A stretch of 64,000 bases of DNA from Microbulbifer taiwanensis (GCF_014904815.1 NZ_JACZFR010000012.1:62001-126000); one strand, 5' to 3'. Shown: positions 42,833-50,610, counted from the stretch's first letter. Numbers and translations: made by a program. The notes: generated by a model not told the origin, from the letters alone.

Positions 42833-43180
42833 TTTACTTCTCCTTATGCTGATCACCCGTAGCTGTATTCGGTAGCCACATCTGGTGCGCACGGCGCACC
42901 CTACGGTGATCGAGGGTGAGGCCCACCCGGAAACACGGAGGGCGACGGTTTGAACGGTGCTGGTCGCGCGGTCATGGGCGGAACCGGCCATTATCCGAGG
43001 GAGCGCTACAAACCTGTCCCTCATCTGCTGGCGAGTTCCGCTTAACTAAACGACGTGCAACGCTGCCCACCGCCGGCGTCTGTGCTTCCGGCGCTTTGAA
43101 ACACCGAGGTGCTGTCTCCCCGGGAGGAAATAGTCCAGCGGCACCTCAAAGCCATGGGCCTCTGACAGACATCAAAAGGG
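42833..43180 (-). other. Non-coding leader between the tRNA-like RNAs and slipin
   Basis: About 350 bases with no believable gene on either strand (a plus-strand frame at 42916-43185 is antisense and has no ribosome site). It includes a family-C palindrome (42884-42905) and several G+C-rich inverted segments. Read leftward it would be the leader of the slipin message or the 3' part of an ncRNA precursor. Confidence 0.5.
42884..42905. repeat. Dispersed palindrome, family C, copy 2
   Basis: GGTGCGCACGGCGCACCCTACG; one base different from the copy at 12306. Forms a hairpin GGTGCGC/GCGCACC. Confidence 0.55.
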
Positions 43181-43258
43181 CCTAAACCCTGTGGGGACTC
43201 GAACCCCAGGCTTTCGCCTTTACCAGATAGGTCGTTTCAAAGACGACGGTTACTTAGG
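43181..43258 (-). ncRNA. Second tRNA-like element, overlapping the first
   Basis: Read leftward: CCTAAGT at the 5' side can pair with GTTTAGG at the 3' side (7 pairs, two of them G-U), like an acceptor stem. Inside are a hairpin GTCGT-CTTTGAA-ACGAC with a 7-base loop like an anticodon arm, a D-arm-like CCT-ATCTGGTAA-AGG, a small GGC-GAAA-GCC stem, and a clear T-arm TGGGG-TTCGAGT-CCCCA. The order of arms is not that of a canonical tRNA. Its 5' acceptor strand is the same DNA as the 3' acceptor strand of the first tRNA-like RNA, so both cannot fold at once. Similar modules with tRNA-mimicking T-arms occur in bacterial Y RNAs near rtcBA. Confidence 0.55.
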
Positions 43259-43320
43259 CAGGATTCGAACCTGCGTCCGGCCGATTGGCATCGGCTGCTC
43301 TACCTCTGAGCTACAAAGTA
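43251..43320 (-). ncRNA. tRNA-like RNA with 6-base anticodon loop in the rtcBA operon
   Basis: 70 bases with all four arms: acceptor TACTTTG/CTAAGTA (one mismatch), D-arm GCTC-AGAGGTA-GAGC, stem GCCGA/TCGGC around loop TGCCAA, and T-arm GCAGG-TTCGAAT-CCTGC. A Gly tRNA (GCC) would have a 7-base loop TTGCCAA; here one T is missing, the D-loop is short, and no CCA is encoded. A gene finder may call it tRNA-Gly. Its place on the same strand between rtcA and slipin, and the defects, argue for a tRNA mimic or decoy tied to RNA repair. Confidence 0.75.
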
Positions 43321-43495
43321 GTGTTCAGGTGATTTTCCGGTAGGTACACAAGAGGCCAAAGGCCTTTGTGCCAGGCTGGCTTGCAGAACCAGCTCCGCGA
43401 ACCGGAGAATTTTCCCAAACTCTTTTACGATCATCTGCGTCCGGCAGATGATCTGTGTTCTTGCGTTGGCACATCCCCTGTGCGACCGATCATCC
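43321..43495 (-). ncRNA. Highly structured non-coding stretch between rtcA and the tRNA-like RNAs
   Basis: Contains a perfect 10-bp hairpin at 43429-43453 (GATCATCTGC/GCAGATGATC, 5-base loop), a second at 43347-43370 (CACAA-A-GGCC/GGCC-T-TTGTG with one bulged base) and a short CTCCG/CGGAG stem near 43398. No protein frame. Such dense pairing suggests a structured RNA, possibly a Y-RNA-like body joined to the tRNA-like module downstream. Ends and processing cannot be told from sequence alone. Confidence 0.5.
43429..43453. repeat. Perfect hairpin in the rtcA-tRNA-like gap
   Basis: 10-bp perfect stem with loop GTCCG, without T-run, inside the proposed structured RNA. Confidence 0.7.
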
Positions 43496-44611
43496 TTAAT
43501 GCTTGCTAAAAGCCCCTGTTCCGCCTGCGGGAAAGAGGGCTTCGATTAGCCCCCCCCTCTCCCTAACCCTCTCCCCCAAGGGGGAGAGGGGACTGTTGGG
43601 GTGAGTAGTCACGCTCCATACGAAGTCGCTTTCCTTTGTAAGCGCCACCTCAACACCGGTTAACTGGCGGATGACTTCGATATTGGTCTGCAGGTGCAGA
43701 CTGGGTTCCAGTGTGGTGAATCTTCCGCCCTTACCCAGCACCATCGGCAGCAGTATCTGGTCGGCTAGGTGCTCGCCAACGGGCACATCCGCCTCCAGGT
43801 AGCGCTTCATCGCCTTGGCGGCACGCCCGGCGACCCGTTCCGCGCTGAGCTGCTTCTCACCCACCACTTCGGCAACTTCGGTGATCTGCTCCGAGAAGGC
43901 CCGCAGCGAAACAATGTTCCCCGGTCCGGCGGATTCCACTTGGCGCCGGTGAAGCACCTCCTCCGGCCAGTGACACCTTTTACGGATCTGTTGCAGTTCC
44001 CGTTTGGCGATATGCCCCGGTATCTGCGCAGAGGTCACCACGGCTTCCGTGGCCAGGAGCGCGCCGCGACTGGTCAGGTCCAGGGGCTTCAGCTCCTGCA
44101 CCGGCTGAATAAGCGCCCGCCACTGGCCACCGCCTGCCGGATAAAAGCCATAGCGCTCCAGTTCGATTTCTGCCCGATAACCCAACTGCGCCATCAGCGG
44201 CAGAAAGGATTTCTCGATAAAGTCGAAACTGGGGGCATGGCCGTTGTGGGTGCCACCCTCCAGGCAGACTTCGCTGACGCCGTCGGACAGCAGCAGTGGC
44301 AGCAGCACCGTCTGGAACACCAGGCTGGTGCTGCCGGCGGAGCCTATGGCGAAGCGGTATTCCCCGGGCACAACCCTGCCCGGCTTGAATATCACCTCCG
44401 TGGAGCCCAGTTCGTCGCCGGAGATCTCCGCGCCGCAGATGGCCTGGCCGGCGCGCAGGCAGGCGAGGTGCTGGCGCAGCAGGCCCGGCTTGCTGCGGCC
44501 GGCGCGTATGTTTTTGATACGCACCGGTTTCTGCAGGCACATGGACAGCGTCAGCGATGTGCGGAAAATCTGTCCGCCGCCTTCTCCCTGTGATCCGTCG
44601 ATAACCAACAT
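43496..44611 (-). CDS. rtcA: RNA 3'-terminal phosphate cyclase RtcA
   Basis: 371 residues from MLVIDGSQGEGGGQIFRTSL, the exact family start; the longer frame to 45253 is antisense shadow of rtcB. Family motifs: AGRSKPGLLRQHLACLRA, GSAGSTSLVFQTVLLPLL, EGGTHNGHAPSFDFIEKSF, RGYFPAGGG-type (RYGFYPAGGG) and VGEHLADQILLPM with the His that is adenylylated. RtcA uses ATP to convert RNA 3'-phosphate to 2',3'-cyclic phosphate. It lies 137 bases downstream of rtcB with a dispersed repeat between them. The last ~30 residues (PNSPLSPLGERVRERGG...) are encoded by a repeat hairpin and are not part of the usual RtcA sequence. Confidence 0.95.
   Translation of the reverse strand: MLVIDGSQGEGGGQIFRTSLTLSMCLQKPVRIKNIRAGRSKPGLLRQHLACLRAGQAICGAEISGDELGSTEVIFKPGRVVPGEYRFAIGSAGSTSLVFQTVLLPLLLSDGVSEVCLEGGTHNGHAPSFDFIEKSFLPLMAQLGYRAEIELERYGFYPAGGGQWRALIQPVQELKPLDLTSRGALLATEAVVTSAQIPGHIAKRELQQIRKRCHWPEEVLHRRQVESAGPGNIVSLRAFSEQITEVAEVVGEKQLSAERVAGRAAKAMKRYLEADVPVGEHLADQILLPMVLGKGGRFTTLEPSLHLQTNIEVIRQLTGVEVALTKESDFVWSVTTHPNSPLSPLGERVRERGGLIEALFPAGGTGAFSKH
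43567..43590. repeat. Perfect hairpin inside the 3' end of rtcA
   Basis: CCCTCTCCCCC and GGGGGAGAGGG, 11 pairs with a 2-base AA loop. It is a copy of a repeat type common in intergenic DNA of proteobacteria, here translated as part of the RtcA tail. In the mRNA it would form a very stable stem just before the structured RNA region. Confidence 0.8.
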
Positions 44612-44662
44612 TTTTTTGTCCCTTCTGTTTTTCTTGTCGGCCACCTCTAAAAATTCGCCTTT

Positions 44663-44732
44663 CGTCATCCCGGCTAAAGTAGATTTCAATAACCACGGAA
44701 GTTTCTGGATTCCCGCCTTCGCGGGAATGACG
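44663..44732. repeat. Dispersed palindromic repeat, family A, between rtcB and rtcA
   Basis: Starts CGTCATCCCGGCTAAAG and ends ATTCCCGCCTTCGCGGGAATGACG (split in two parts around an A+T-rich middle). It lies in the 137-base gap of the operon and could affect relative levels of RtcB and RtcA. Confidence 0.7.
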
Positions 44733-44748
44733 ATTTTTTTGAGGGGCC

Positions 44749-45975
44749 CTATCCTTTCACACACACCACCTGTTTCAGGGTGTAAACGATTTCCACCAGG
44801 CCTTTCTGGGCTGCCATTACCTTTTCGATGGGTTTGTAGGCGGCCGGCGTTTCGTCGATCACGCCGCTGTCTTTGCGGCACTCCACATCGGCGGTCGCCT
44901 GCAGGTGCTCTTCCAGTGAGACCAGCTTTTTCGCCTTGGTGCGCGACATGACCCGGCCGGCGCCGTGGCTGCAGCTGCAGAAGCTTTCCGCATTGCCCAA
45001 GCCGCGGACGATAAAAGAGCGCGCGCCCATACTGCCCGGAATGATGCCCATTTCCCCCTCGCGCGCACGCACCGCGCCCTTGCGGGTGATCAGCACGTCC
45101 TTGCCGAAGTGGTGCTCGCGGGACACATAGTTGTGGTGGCAGTTCACCGCCTCCATACGCGCGTCGAAGTCCATTCCCAGTGCGTCTTTCACGGCCACAA
45201 TCACGCGGGCCATCATCACTTCGCGGTTGATGCGCGCGAAGTTCTGCGCCCACTCCACCGCCTCGACGTACTGGTCGAAGTGTTCGGTACCTTCCGGGAG
45301 ATAGGCGAGGTCGGAGTCCGGCAGGTGTATATGCCAGCGCTCCATATCCTTTTTGGCCATCTCGATAAAATGAGTACCGATGCGGTTGCCCACGCCGCGG
45401 GAGCCGCTATGCAGCATCAGCCAGACGCCGCCGTGTTCGTCCAGACACAGCTCGATAAAGTGGTTGCCCGTACCCAGGGTACCCAGGTGGTTGATGTTGT
45501 TGGTTTTCTTCAGCACACGGTGCTTGTCCTGCAATACGTCAAACTGCGCCGCCAGCGGTGCCCAGGCGTTCATCACATCGTCCGGCACATCGCACCAGGC
45601 GCCCTTGTCGCGGCCGCCCCGGCGGCCTGCCGAGCGGCCGTGGGGCACCGCGCGTTCAATGGCCGTGCGCACTGCCGCCAGGTTGTCCGGCAGTTGCGAT
45701 GCCTTGAGGCTGGTGCGCACCGCCATCATTCCACAGCCGATATCCACGCCGACGGCGGCCGGTATCACCGCGCCCAGCGTCGGTACCACGCTGCCGATGG
45801 TGGCGCCCTTGCCCAGGTGGACGTCCGGCATCGCGGCCACCCACTGGTGAATAAACGGCAAGCGCGAGATGTTTTTCAGCTGCTGTTTGGCCTCAGCTTC
45901 GAAAGGCACCCCGACAGTCCAGGACTTGATGGGTACACCGCCATCCCGCATCACTTCGTACGCTTGCTGAGTCAT
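44749..45975 (-). CDS. rtcB: RNA-splicing ligase RtcB
   Basis: 408 residues, the same length as E. coli RtcB. Motifs: AAMPDVHLGKGATIGSVV, GVDIGCGMMAVRT (metal-binding Asp, Cys), LGTLGTGNHFIEL, MLHSGSRGVGN, NCHHNYVSREHHFG, and GSCSHGAGRVMSRTKA-type (CSCSHGAGRVMSR) with the guanylated His. It joins RNA 2',3'-cyclic phosphate or 3'-phosphate ends to 5'-OH ends using GTP and Mn. First gene after a -24/-12 promoter, divergent from rtcR. Confidence 0.97.
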   Translation of the reverse strand: MTQQAYEVMRDGGVPIKSWTVGVPFEAEAKQQLKNISRLPFIHQWVAAMPDVHLGKGATIGSVVPTLGAVIPAAVGVDIGCGMMAVRTSLKASQLPDNLAAVRTAIERAVPHGRSAGRRGGRDKGAWCDVPDDVMNAWAPLAAQFDVLQDKHRVLKKTNNINHLGTLGTGNHFIELCLDEHGGVWLMLHSGSRGVGNRIGTHFIEMAKKDMERWHIHLPDSDLAYLPEGTEHFDQYVEAVEWAQNFARINREVMMARVIVAVKDALGMDFDARMEAVNCHHNYVSREHHFGKDVLITRKGAVRAREGEMGIIPGSMGARSFIVRGLGNAESFCSCSHGAGRVMSRTKAKKLVSLEEHLQATADVECRKDSGVIDETPAAYKPIEKVMAAQKGLVEIVYTLKQVVCVKG

Positions 45976-46037
45976 TGTTCTTTTCCTTGTTCAGATCCGT
46001 TTTCGGTGTTGTTTGCTTGAAACTTGCCCCCTGTATT

Positions 46038-46053
46038 GCCAAGAAGGTGCCAA
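46038..46053 (-). promoter_or_regulatory. Sigma54 (-24/-12) promoter of rtcBA
   Basis: Read leftward: TTGGCACCTTCTTGGC, with GG and GC exactly 10 bases apart, as sigma54 requires, and a consensus TTGGCAC -24 element. The start point would fall near 46026, giving a ~50-base leader to rtcB. RtcR is a sigma54 activator, as in E. coli where rtcBA is sigma54-dependent. Confidence 0.88.
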
Positions 46054-46162
46054 CTTTGCACAAAGTGCCGAAAAAATTTTTAAGTTATTGATCCGTAAGG
46101 ATTTATTTTCTGTATTGGTGAATTTGGTTGCGGCAACGAATACACTACCTTGATCCTTTTAT

Positions 46163-46178
46163 CTATCTTTTCAGATAG
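46163..46178. promoter_or_regulatory. Palindrome in the rtcR leader, candidate RtcR upstream site
   Basis: CTATCT-TTTC-AGATAG, a 6+6 inverted repeat about 115 bases upstream of the sigma54 promoter and 23 bases before the rtcR start. The distance suits an enhancer-like activator site, but the whole gap is A+T-rich, so chance is possible. Confidence 0.35.
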
Positions 46179-46200
46179 TAAAATAATATATTTGATAACC

Positions 46201-47796
46201 ATGAAAACAGTAGCTATCAGTATTCTCGGCACCACCATGGATCGGCGCGGCAAGGGGGATAAGCGCTGGGACAAATGGCGGCCGACGATTTCCATGTGCC
46301 AGCACGACGATCTGCTGATCGATCGGCTGGAGTTGCTGTTCGACAATCACTCCCAGGGTCTGGCGGACCAGGTGACGGAGGATATCGCCCGCGTCTCTCC
46401 GGAGACGGAGGTGGTCCACCACCGGGTGAACTTCAGGGATCCGTGGGATTTCGAGACGGTGTACAGCCAGCTGCTGGATTTCGCCCGCGGCTATCCGTTC
46501 AAGCCCAACCGGGAAAATTACCTGGTCCATATCACCACCGGCACACACGTCGCACAGATCTGCCTCTACCTGCTGACCGAGGCGGGCTATCTTCCCGGCC
46601 AACTGCTGCAGACAGCGCCGGCCAGTCGGGGCTGCAATCTGCCCGGGCAGTACCAGGTCATCAACCTGGACCTCTCCAAGTACGACCAGATCGCCTCGCG
46701 CTTCCAAAAGGAGCACCAGGAAGGCACCGTCTACCTGAAAGGCGGTATCGAGACCAACAACGCAGCCTTCAACCGGATGATCGAGCAGCTGGAGAAGGTC
46801 TCCATCCGTTCCAACGCGCCCATCCTGATCACCGGCCCCACCGGCGCAGGCAAGACACAGCTGGCGCAACGGGTGTACGAGCTGCGCATGCAGCGGGGCA
46901 AACTCGAGGGGCGGCTGGTGGCCATCAACTGCGCCACCCTGAAGGGGGAGAACACCATGTCCGCGCTGTTTGGCCACAAGAAGGGCGCCTTTACCGGCGC
47001 CACGGCCGATCGCGCGGGACTACTGAAAGAGGCCCACCAGGGATTGCTGTTCCTGGATGAGATCGGCGAGCTGGGCCTGGACGAGCAGGCGATGCTGTTG
47101 CGCGCCATCGAGGACAAGCGCTTTATTCCGTTCGGCTCCGACAGGGAGGCCAGCAGCGATTTCCAGTTGATCGCCGGTACCAACAAGGATCTGGCCCGGA
47201 AAGCCAGGGAGGGGACCTTTCGTGCGGACCTGCTTGCCCGTATCGATCTTTGGACCTACGAGCTGCCGTCCCTCAAGGACCGGATCGAGGACCTGGAACC
47301 CAATATCGATTACGAGCTCGAGGCCTTCTCCAACAAGGCGGGGCACCTGGTCAGTTTCAACAAGGCGGCGCGGGAAAAATATCTGGCCTTTGGCCGCTCG
47401 CCGGAGGCCACCTGGTCCGCCAACTTCCGCGACCTCAACGCCAGCATCACCCGTATGGGGACGCTCGCTGACGGGGGACGAATCACCGCCGAAGTCGTCA
47501 ACGAGGAGATCAATCGGTTAAAGCTCAAGTGGCAGACGGCCGCGCATTCTGAAGAGAGCCCTAAAACTACGATCGAAAGTGTTTTGGGAGCCGGCAGCAG
47601 TGAGGAGATGGATTACTACGACCAGCTGAAGCTGGCCGCTTTGATCGGGGTGTGCAGAAACTCCGGCTCGATGGCGGAGGCGGGTAGGAAGCTGTTTCAT
47701 GTGAGCCGGCAGGCGAAGAAGTCCAGCAATGACTCGCACCGGGTCAAGCAGCTACTGGGCAAGTATGGGATTCAGTTCGACGAACTGAAAGCTTAG
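46201..47796 (+). CDS. rtcR: RtcR, CARF-domain sigma54 activator of RNA repair
   Basis: 531 residues from MKTVAISILGTTMDRRGKGDKRW, the standard RtcR start (a longer frame from 46150 is not used). Residues 1-~180 are the RtcR CARF-type sensor domain (YLVHITTGTHVAQICLYLLTEAGYLPG). The AAA+ core has Walker A GPTGAGKT, the sigma54-contact loop GAFTGA, Walker B LLFLDEIGEL and the arginine-rich sensor II region. The C-terminus has a Fis-type helix-turn-helix (SMAEAGRKLFHVSRQAKK). In enteric bacteria RtcR responds to tRNA fragments or cyclic-phosphate RNA ends. It is divergent from rtcBA with the promoter between. Confidence 0.95.
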   Translation: MKTVAISILGTTMDRRGKGDKRWDKWRPTISMCQHDDLLIDRLELLFDNHSQGLADQVTEDIARVSPETEVVHHRVNFRDPWDFETVYSQLLDFARGYPFKPNRENYLVHITTGTHVAQICLYLLTEAGYLPGQLLQTAPASRGCNLPGQYQVINLDLSKYDQIASRFQKEHQEGTVYLKGGIETNNAAFNRMIEQLEKVSIRSNAPILITGPTGAGKTQLAQRVYELRMQRGKLEGRLVAINCATLKGENTMSALFGHKKGAFTGATADRAGLLKEAHQGLLFLDEIGELGLDEQAMLLRAIEDKRFIPFGSDREASSDFQLIAGTNKDLARKAREGTFRADLLARIDLWTYELPSLKDRIEDLEPNIDYELEAFSNKAGHLVSFNKAAREKYLAFGRSPEATWSANFRDLNASITRMGTLADGGRITAEVVNEEINRLKLKWQTAAHSEESPKTTIESVLGAGSSEEMDYYDQLKLAALIGVCRNSGSMAEAGRKLFHVSRQAKKSSNDSHRVKQLLGKYGIQFDELKA

Positions 47797-48175
47797 CCCG
47801 TATTTTCCACCAGGCCGCTTTATCTTCAGTTCAGCTCTATGTTTTTGGGGTTTTTCCGCGACTAAAAAGTCACCGGCAAGTAACTAAACATGGCCAAATC
47901 GCTCCTATCGTCAACCGAACAGGCGTGCGACCTGAACTTTCAAATAGCTAACAAAATCCCGAACCCTTTCCCAAAAAAGTTCCGGCAACTGTGTGATTGC
48001 CTCGAATACTACTCTCTATTCACACATTACCCGATCGCGATTTTCTCGTTTGACGAGGAGAGATAAAAACGGGTCAAATGTCAGCAGTGCGCGGGAGCGC
48101 GAAGGCGATGCAGTGGAGTATTAGCCCCAAAGCATGCCAACCATCTTGAGACCAGTAATCCTACAGGGAGGCATC
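47797..48175. other. 379-base gap between rtcR and the FG-GAP lipoprotein
   Basis: No credible gene. It should hold the rtcR 3' end and the lipoprotein promoter. I see no clear terminator with T-run after rtcR and no tRNA-like arm. Confidence 0.5.
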
Positions 48176-50224
48176 ATGACACGGACACACTCGTTTTCAC
48201 CGCTTAGTATTACCCTGCTCGTCCTGGCAACGCTGACCGCTTCCTGCGGAGGGGACGGAGGTGGGGGGGACAGCGATAGTGGCGACCCCTCCCCTGTCAC
48301 TCATATGGTCAGCACCAACGCGGGAGCGGGCGGCAACATCTCCCCGACGAGCACCACCATCAATCACGGCGATACCGCCAACTTCACCGTCACCCCTGAT
48401 GCGGATTACGAGATCGACGAGGTGAGCGGCTGTGGCGGCACCCTGTCGGGAAACAGCTACACTACTGGGCCTATCACGGCAGCTTGCACGGTAGCGGCGA
48501 GCTTCAGCCTGCGATCTCCCTTCGAACCCAGCGCTACTCTCAGCTTTCAGGCGGTCAAGTCCTTTCATTTCAGTTGGGCGGATGTCGCAGGTGAGACCGA
48601 GTACCGCCTGCTGGAAAACCCCGACGGCATCTCGGGTTACAACCAGGTGGCCAGCATCGCGGCAGGTAGCACCAGCTATGATCACATAGTGCCGCTCTAT
48701 AGGCGCACAAACGCCCGCTATATCTTGCAGGCCTGCAACAGCGCTGGCTGTGCCGATTCCAGTGAACTGAACGTAAGTGACACACTGGCCCAAGCCGTAG
48801 GCTACTTCAAAGCCTCCAACACCGGCCTGAATGACCGCTTCGGCTACGCGGTCGAGCTATCTGCCGACGGCAACACATTGGCGGTTGCGGCGCTTTTGGA
48901 GGACAGCAACGCCACCGGCATCGACGGCGATCAGGCCGACAACTCGGCGGGAAGCAGCGGCGCCGTCTATGTTTTCACCCGCAACGTCAGCACCTGGTCT
49001 CAGCAGGCCTATATCAAGGCCTCCAACACTGGTGCAGAAGACCGCTTTGGCTGGTCCATTGCGCTTTCCGCTGACGGCAACACATTGGCGGTAGGGGCGT
49101 GGCTTGAGGACAGCGCCGCCAGCGGCGTCAATGGCGATCAAACTGACAGTTCGGCGTCAGACAGCGGCGCAGCGTATGTCTTCATCCGCAGCAACGGCAC
49201 TTGGACTCAACAGGCGTACGTCAAGGCCTCCAACACCGGTGCGGAAGATCGCTTTGGCCGGTCCGTCTCACTTTCCGCCGATGGCAACACATTGGCGGTG
49301 GGAGCGGATGCTGAGGAAAGCGCCGCCACCGGCATCGATGGCGATCAAGCCGACAACTCGGCGGAATACAGCGGCGCAGTCTATGTTTTCACCCGCAGCG
49401 GCAGCACCTGGTCCCAGCAGGCCTACGTCAAGACGTCCAATACCGGCGCGGGTGACGGCTTCGGTTTCCCCGTTGCGCTGTCCGCAGACGGCAACACGAT
49501 GGTGACAGGGGCGCATGGCGAGGACAGCGCCGCCACCGGTATCAATGGTATTCAGACCGACAATTCGGCGTCAAGGAGCGGCGCTGCCTATGCATTCGTC
49601 CGCGATAGCAACGGCACTTGGTCCCAGCAGGCCTACATCAAGGCCTCCAACACCGACATTGATGATATCTTCGGCCACGCCGTCGCCTTGTCCGCCGACG
49701 GCAACACATTGGCAGTAGGGGCTAGTGGAGAGGACAGCGCCGCCACCGGCATCGGTGGCGATGAGATCGACGATTCGGAACCGAGTAGCGGCGCCACCTA
49801 TGTTTTCACCCGCAGCGGCAGCACCTGGTCCCAGCAGGCCTATATCAAGGCCTCCAACACAGGCCGGTATGACAACTTCGGCGGCGCTGTCGCGTTGTCC
49901 GCCGGCGGCAACACTTTGGCGGTGGGAACAAGTTCCGACGATAGCATCGCCGCCGGCATCGGCGGGGGTGCGGCCGGCGGCTCGGCGGCGGGGCGCGGGG
50001 GCGCCTTTGGTTTTTCCCCCCGCGGCAGCACCTGGTCTCTGGAGACCTATGTCAAGGCCCCTAACACCGGCGCACAAGACACCTTCGGCACCGATATCGC
50101 GATGTCCGACGATGGCGGCACATTGGCAGTGGGGGCGCTTTTTGAGGATAGTGCCGCCACCGGCATTGGCGGCGATCAGGCCGATGATTCGCTAGATAAC
50201 AGCGGCGCCGTGTACATTTACTGA
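48176..50224 (+). CDS. Lipoprotein with seven tandem FG-GAP repeats
   Basis: 682 residues from ATG 48176, with AGGGAGG 5 bases upstream; the signal peptide ends in lipobox TASC. Residues ~45-115 form a bacterial beta-repeat domain of the InlB type (TNAGAGGNISPTSTTINHG ... YEIDEVSGCGG). A fibronectin-like segment follows (~120-205). From ~212 on there are seven repeats of about 69 residues: KASNTGxxDRFG, LSADGNTLAVGA, EDSAATGIDGDQADNSA, SGAVYVFTR, WSQQAYVK. They are FG-GAP/integrin-propeller blades and should form a 7-blade ring. The 207-base DNA repeats are very alike, except repeat six, which has become glycine-rich. Probably surface-exposed; partner unknown. Confidence 0.82.
   Translation: MTRTHSFSPLSITLLVLATLTASCGGDGGGGDSDSGDPSPVTHMVSTNAGAGGNISPTSTTINHGDTANFTVTPDADYEIDEVSGCGGTLSGNSYTTGPITAACTVAASFSLRSPFEPSATLSFQAVKSFHFSWADVAGETEYRLLENPDGISGYNQVASIAAGSTSYDHIVPLYRRTNARYILQACNSAGCADSSELNVSDTLAQAVGYFKASNTGLNDRFGYAVELSADGNTLAVAALLEDSNATGIDGDQADNSAGSSGAVYVFTRNVSTWSQQAYIKASNTGAEDRFGWSIALSADGNTLAVGAWLEDSAASGVNGDQTDSSASDSGAAYVFIRSNGTWTQQAYVKASNTGAEDRFGRSVSLSADGNTLAVGADAEESAATGIDGDQADNSAEYSGAVYVFTRSGSTWSQQAYVKTSNTGAGDGFGFPVALSADGNTMVTGAHGEDSAATGINGIQTDNSASRSGAAYAFVRDSNGTWSQQAYIKASNTDIDDIFGHAVALSADGNTLAVGASGEDSAATGIGGDEIDDSEPSSGATYVFTRSGSTWSQQAYIKASNTGRYDNFGGAVALSAGGNTLAVGTSSDDSIAAGIGGGAAGGSAAGRGGAFGFSPRGSTWSLETYVKAPNTGAQDTFGTDIAMSDDGGTLAVGALFEDSAATGIGGDQADDSLDNSGAVYIY
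48811..50224 (+). repeat. Seven ~207-base tandem repeats within the FG-GAP lipoprotein gene
   Basis: Unit spacing of about 200-207 bases (e.g. tcCAACACyGG blocks near 48820, 49025, 49235, 49440, 49645, 49855, 50060). High similarity between units allows slippage or unequal exchange, so repeat number may vary between strains. Confidence 0.75.
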
Positions 50225-50395
50225 AGCCGATTTCCCGGCTTGTCTCGCCTTCGGGGGGGGGGAGGAGCCGGGCTTAAGCATACTAATGCGATAGTACGCG
50301 TTGCCGAATTAAACTTTCTGAAAACCGATGGCGCGCACATTAGGGCTGTCCTGCGAATCTCCGCCCACTTTTACCCGCCTTACTAATTAATCCCG

Positions 50396-50610
50396 TTATT
50401 AATCCTCGATAGCCTCATCCATTTGCTCTTCCAGCAACGACAGCGGCAAGGCACCGTTGACGAGCAACACATCATGGAATTCCCGCAATTCAAATTTACC
50501 TCCAAGCGCCTTCTCAGACTTCTCCCGCAACTCCCGAATCTTGATCTCCCCCCATCTTGTAAGACAGCGCCTGCCCCGACCAGGAGATATAGCGATCCAC
50601 TTCGGCGCGC
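50396..50610 (-). pseudogene. Duplicated 3' end of the DUF885 gene
   Basis: Copies the last ~220 bases of the DUF885 gene at 51309-51534 with scattered changes (more in the last 90 bases). It follows directly the RhuM-like coding region and was in frame with it before a one-base insertion (six C's at 50546-50551 against five in the parent). The duplicate marks an insertion or recombination event at the end of the DUF885 gene. Confidence 0.85.

Noticed and set aside
42916-43185. Small plus-strand frame in the rtcBA non-coding region
   Set aside because: No ribosome site and Arg/Gly-rich random composition; the minus strand carries the operon.
43181-43320. Two ordinary tRNA genes
   Set aside because: The first has a 6-base anticodon loop and acceptor mismatch; the second lacks the normal arm order and shares its acceptor strand with the first. 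Called tRNA-like instead.
44965-46020. 351-codon plus-strand frame
   Set aside because: Antisense to rtcB.
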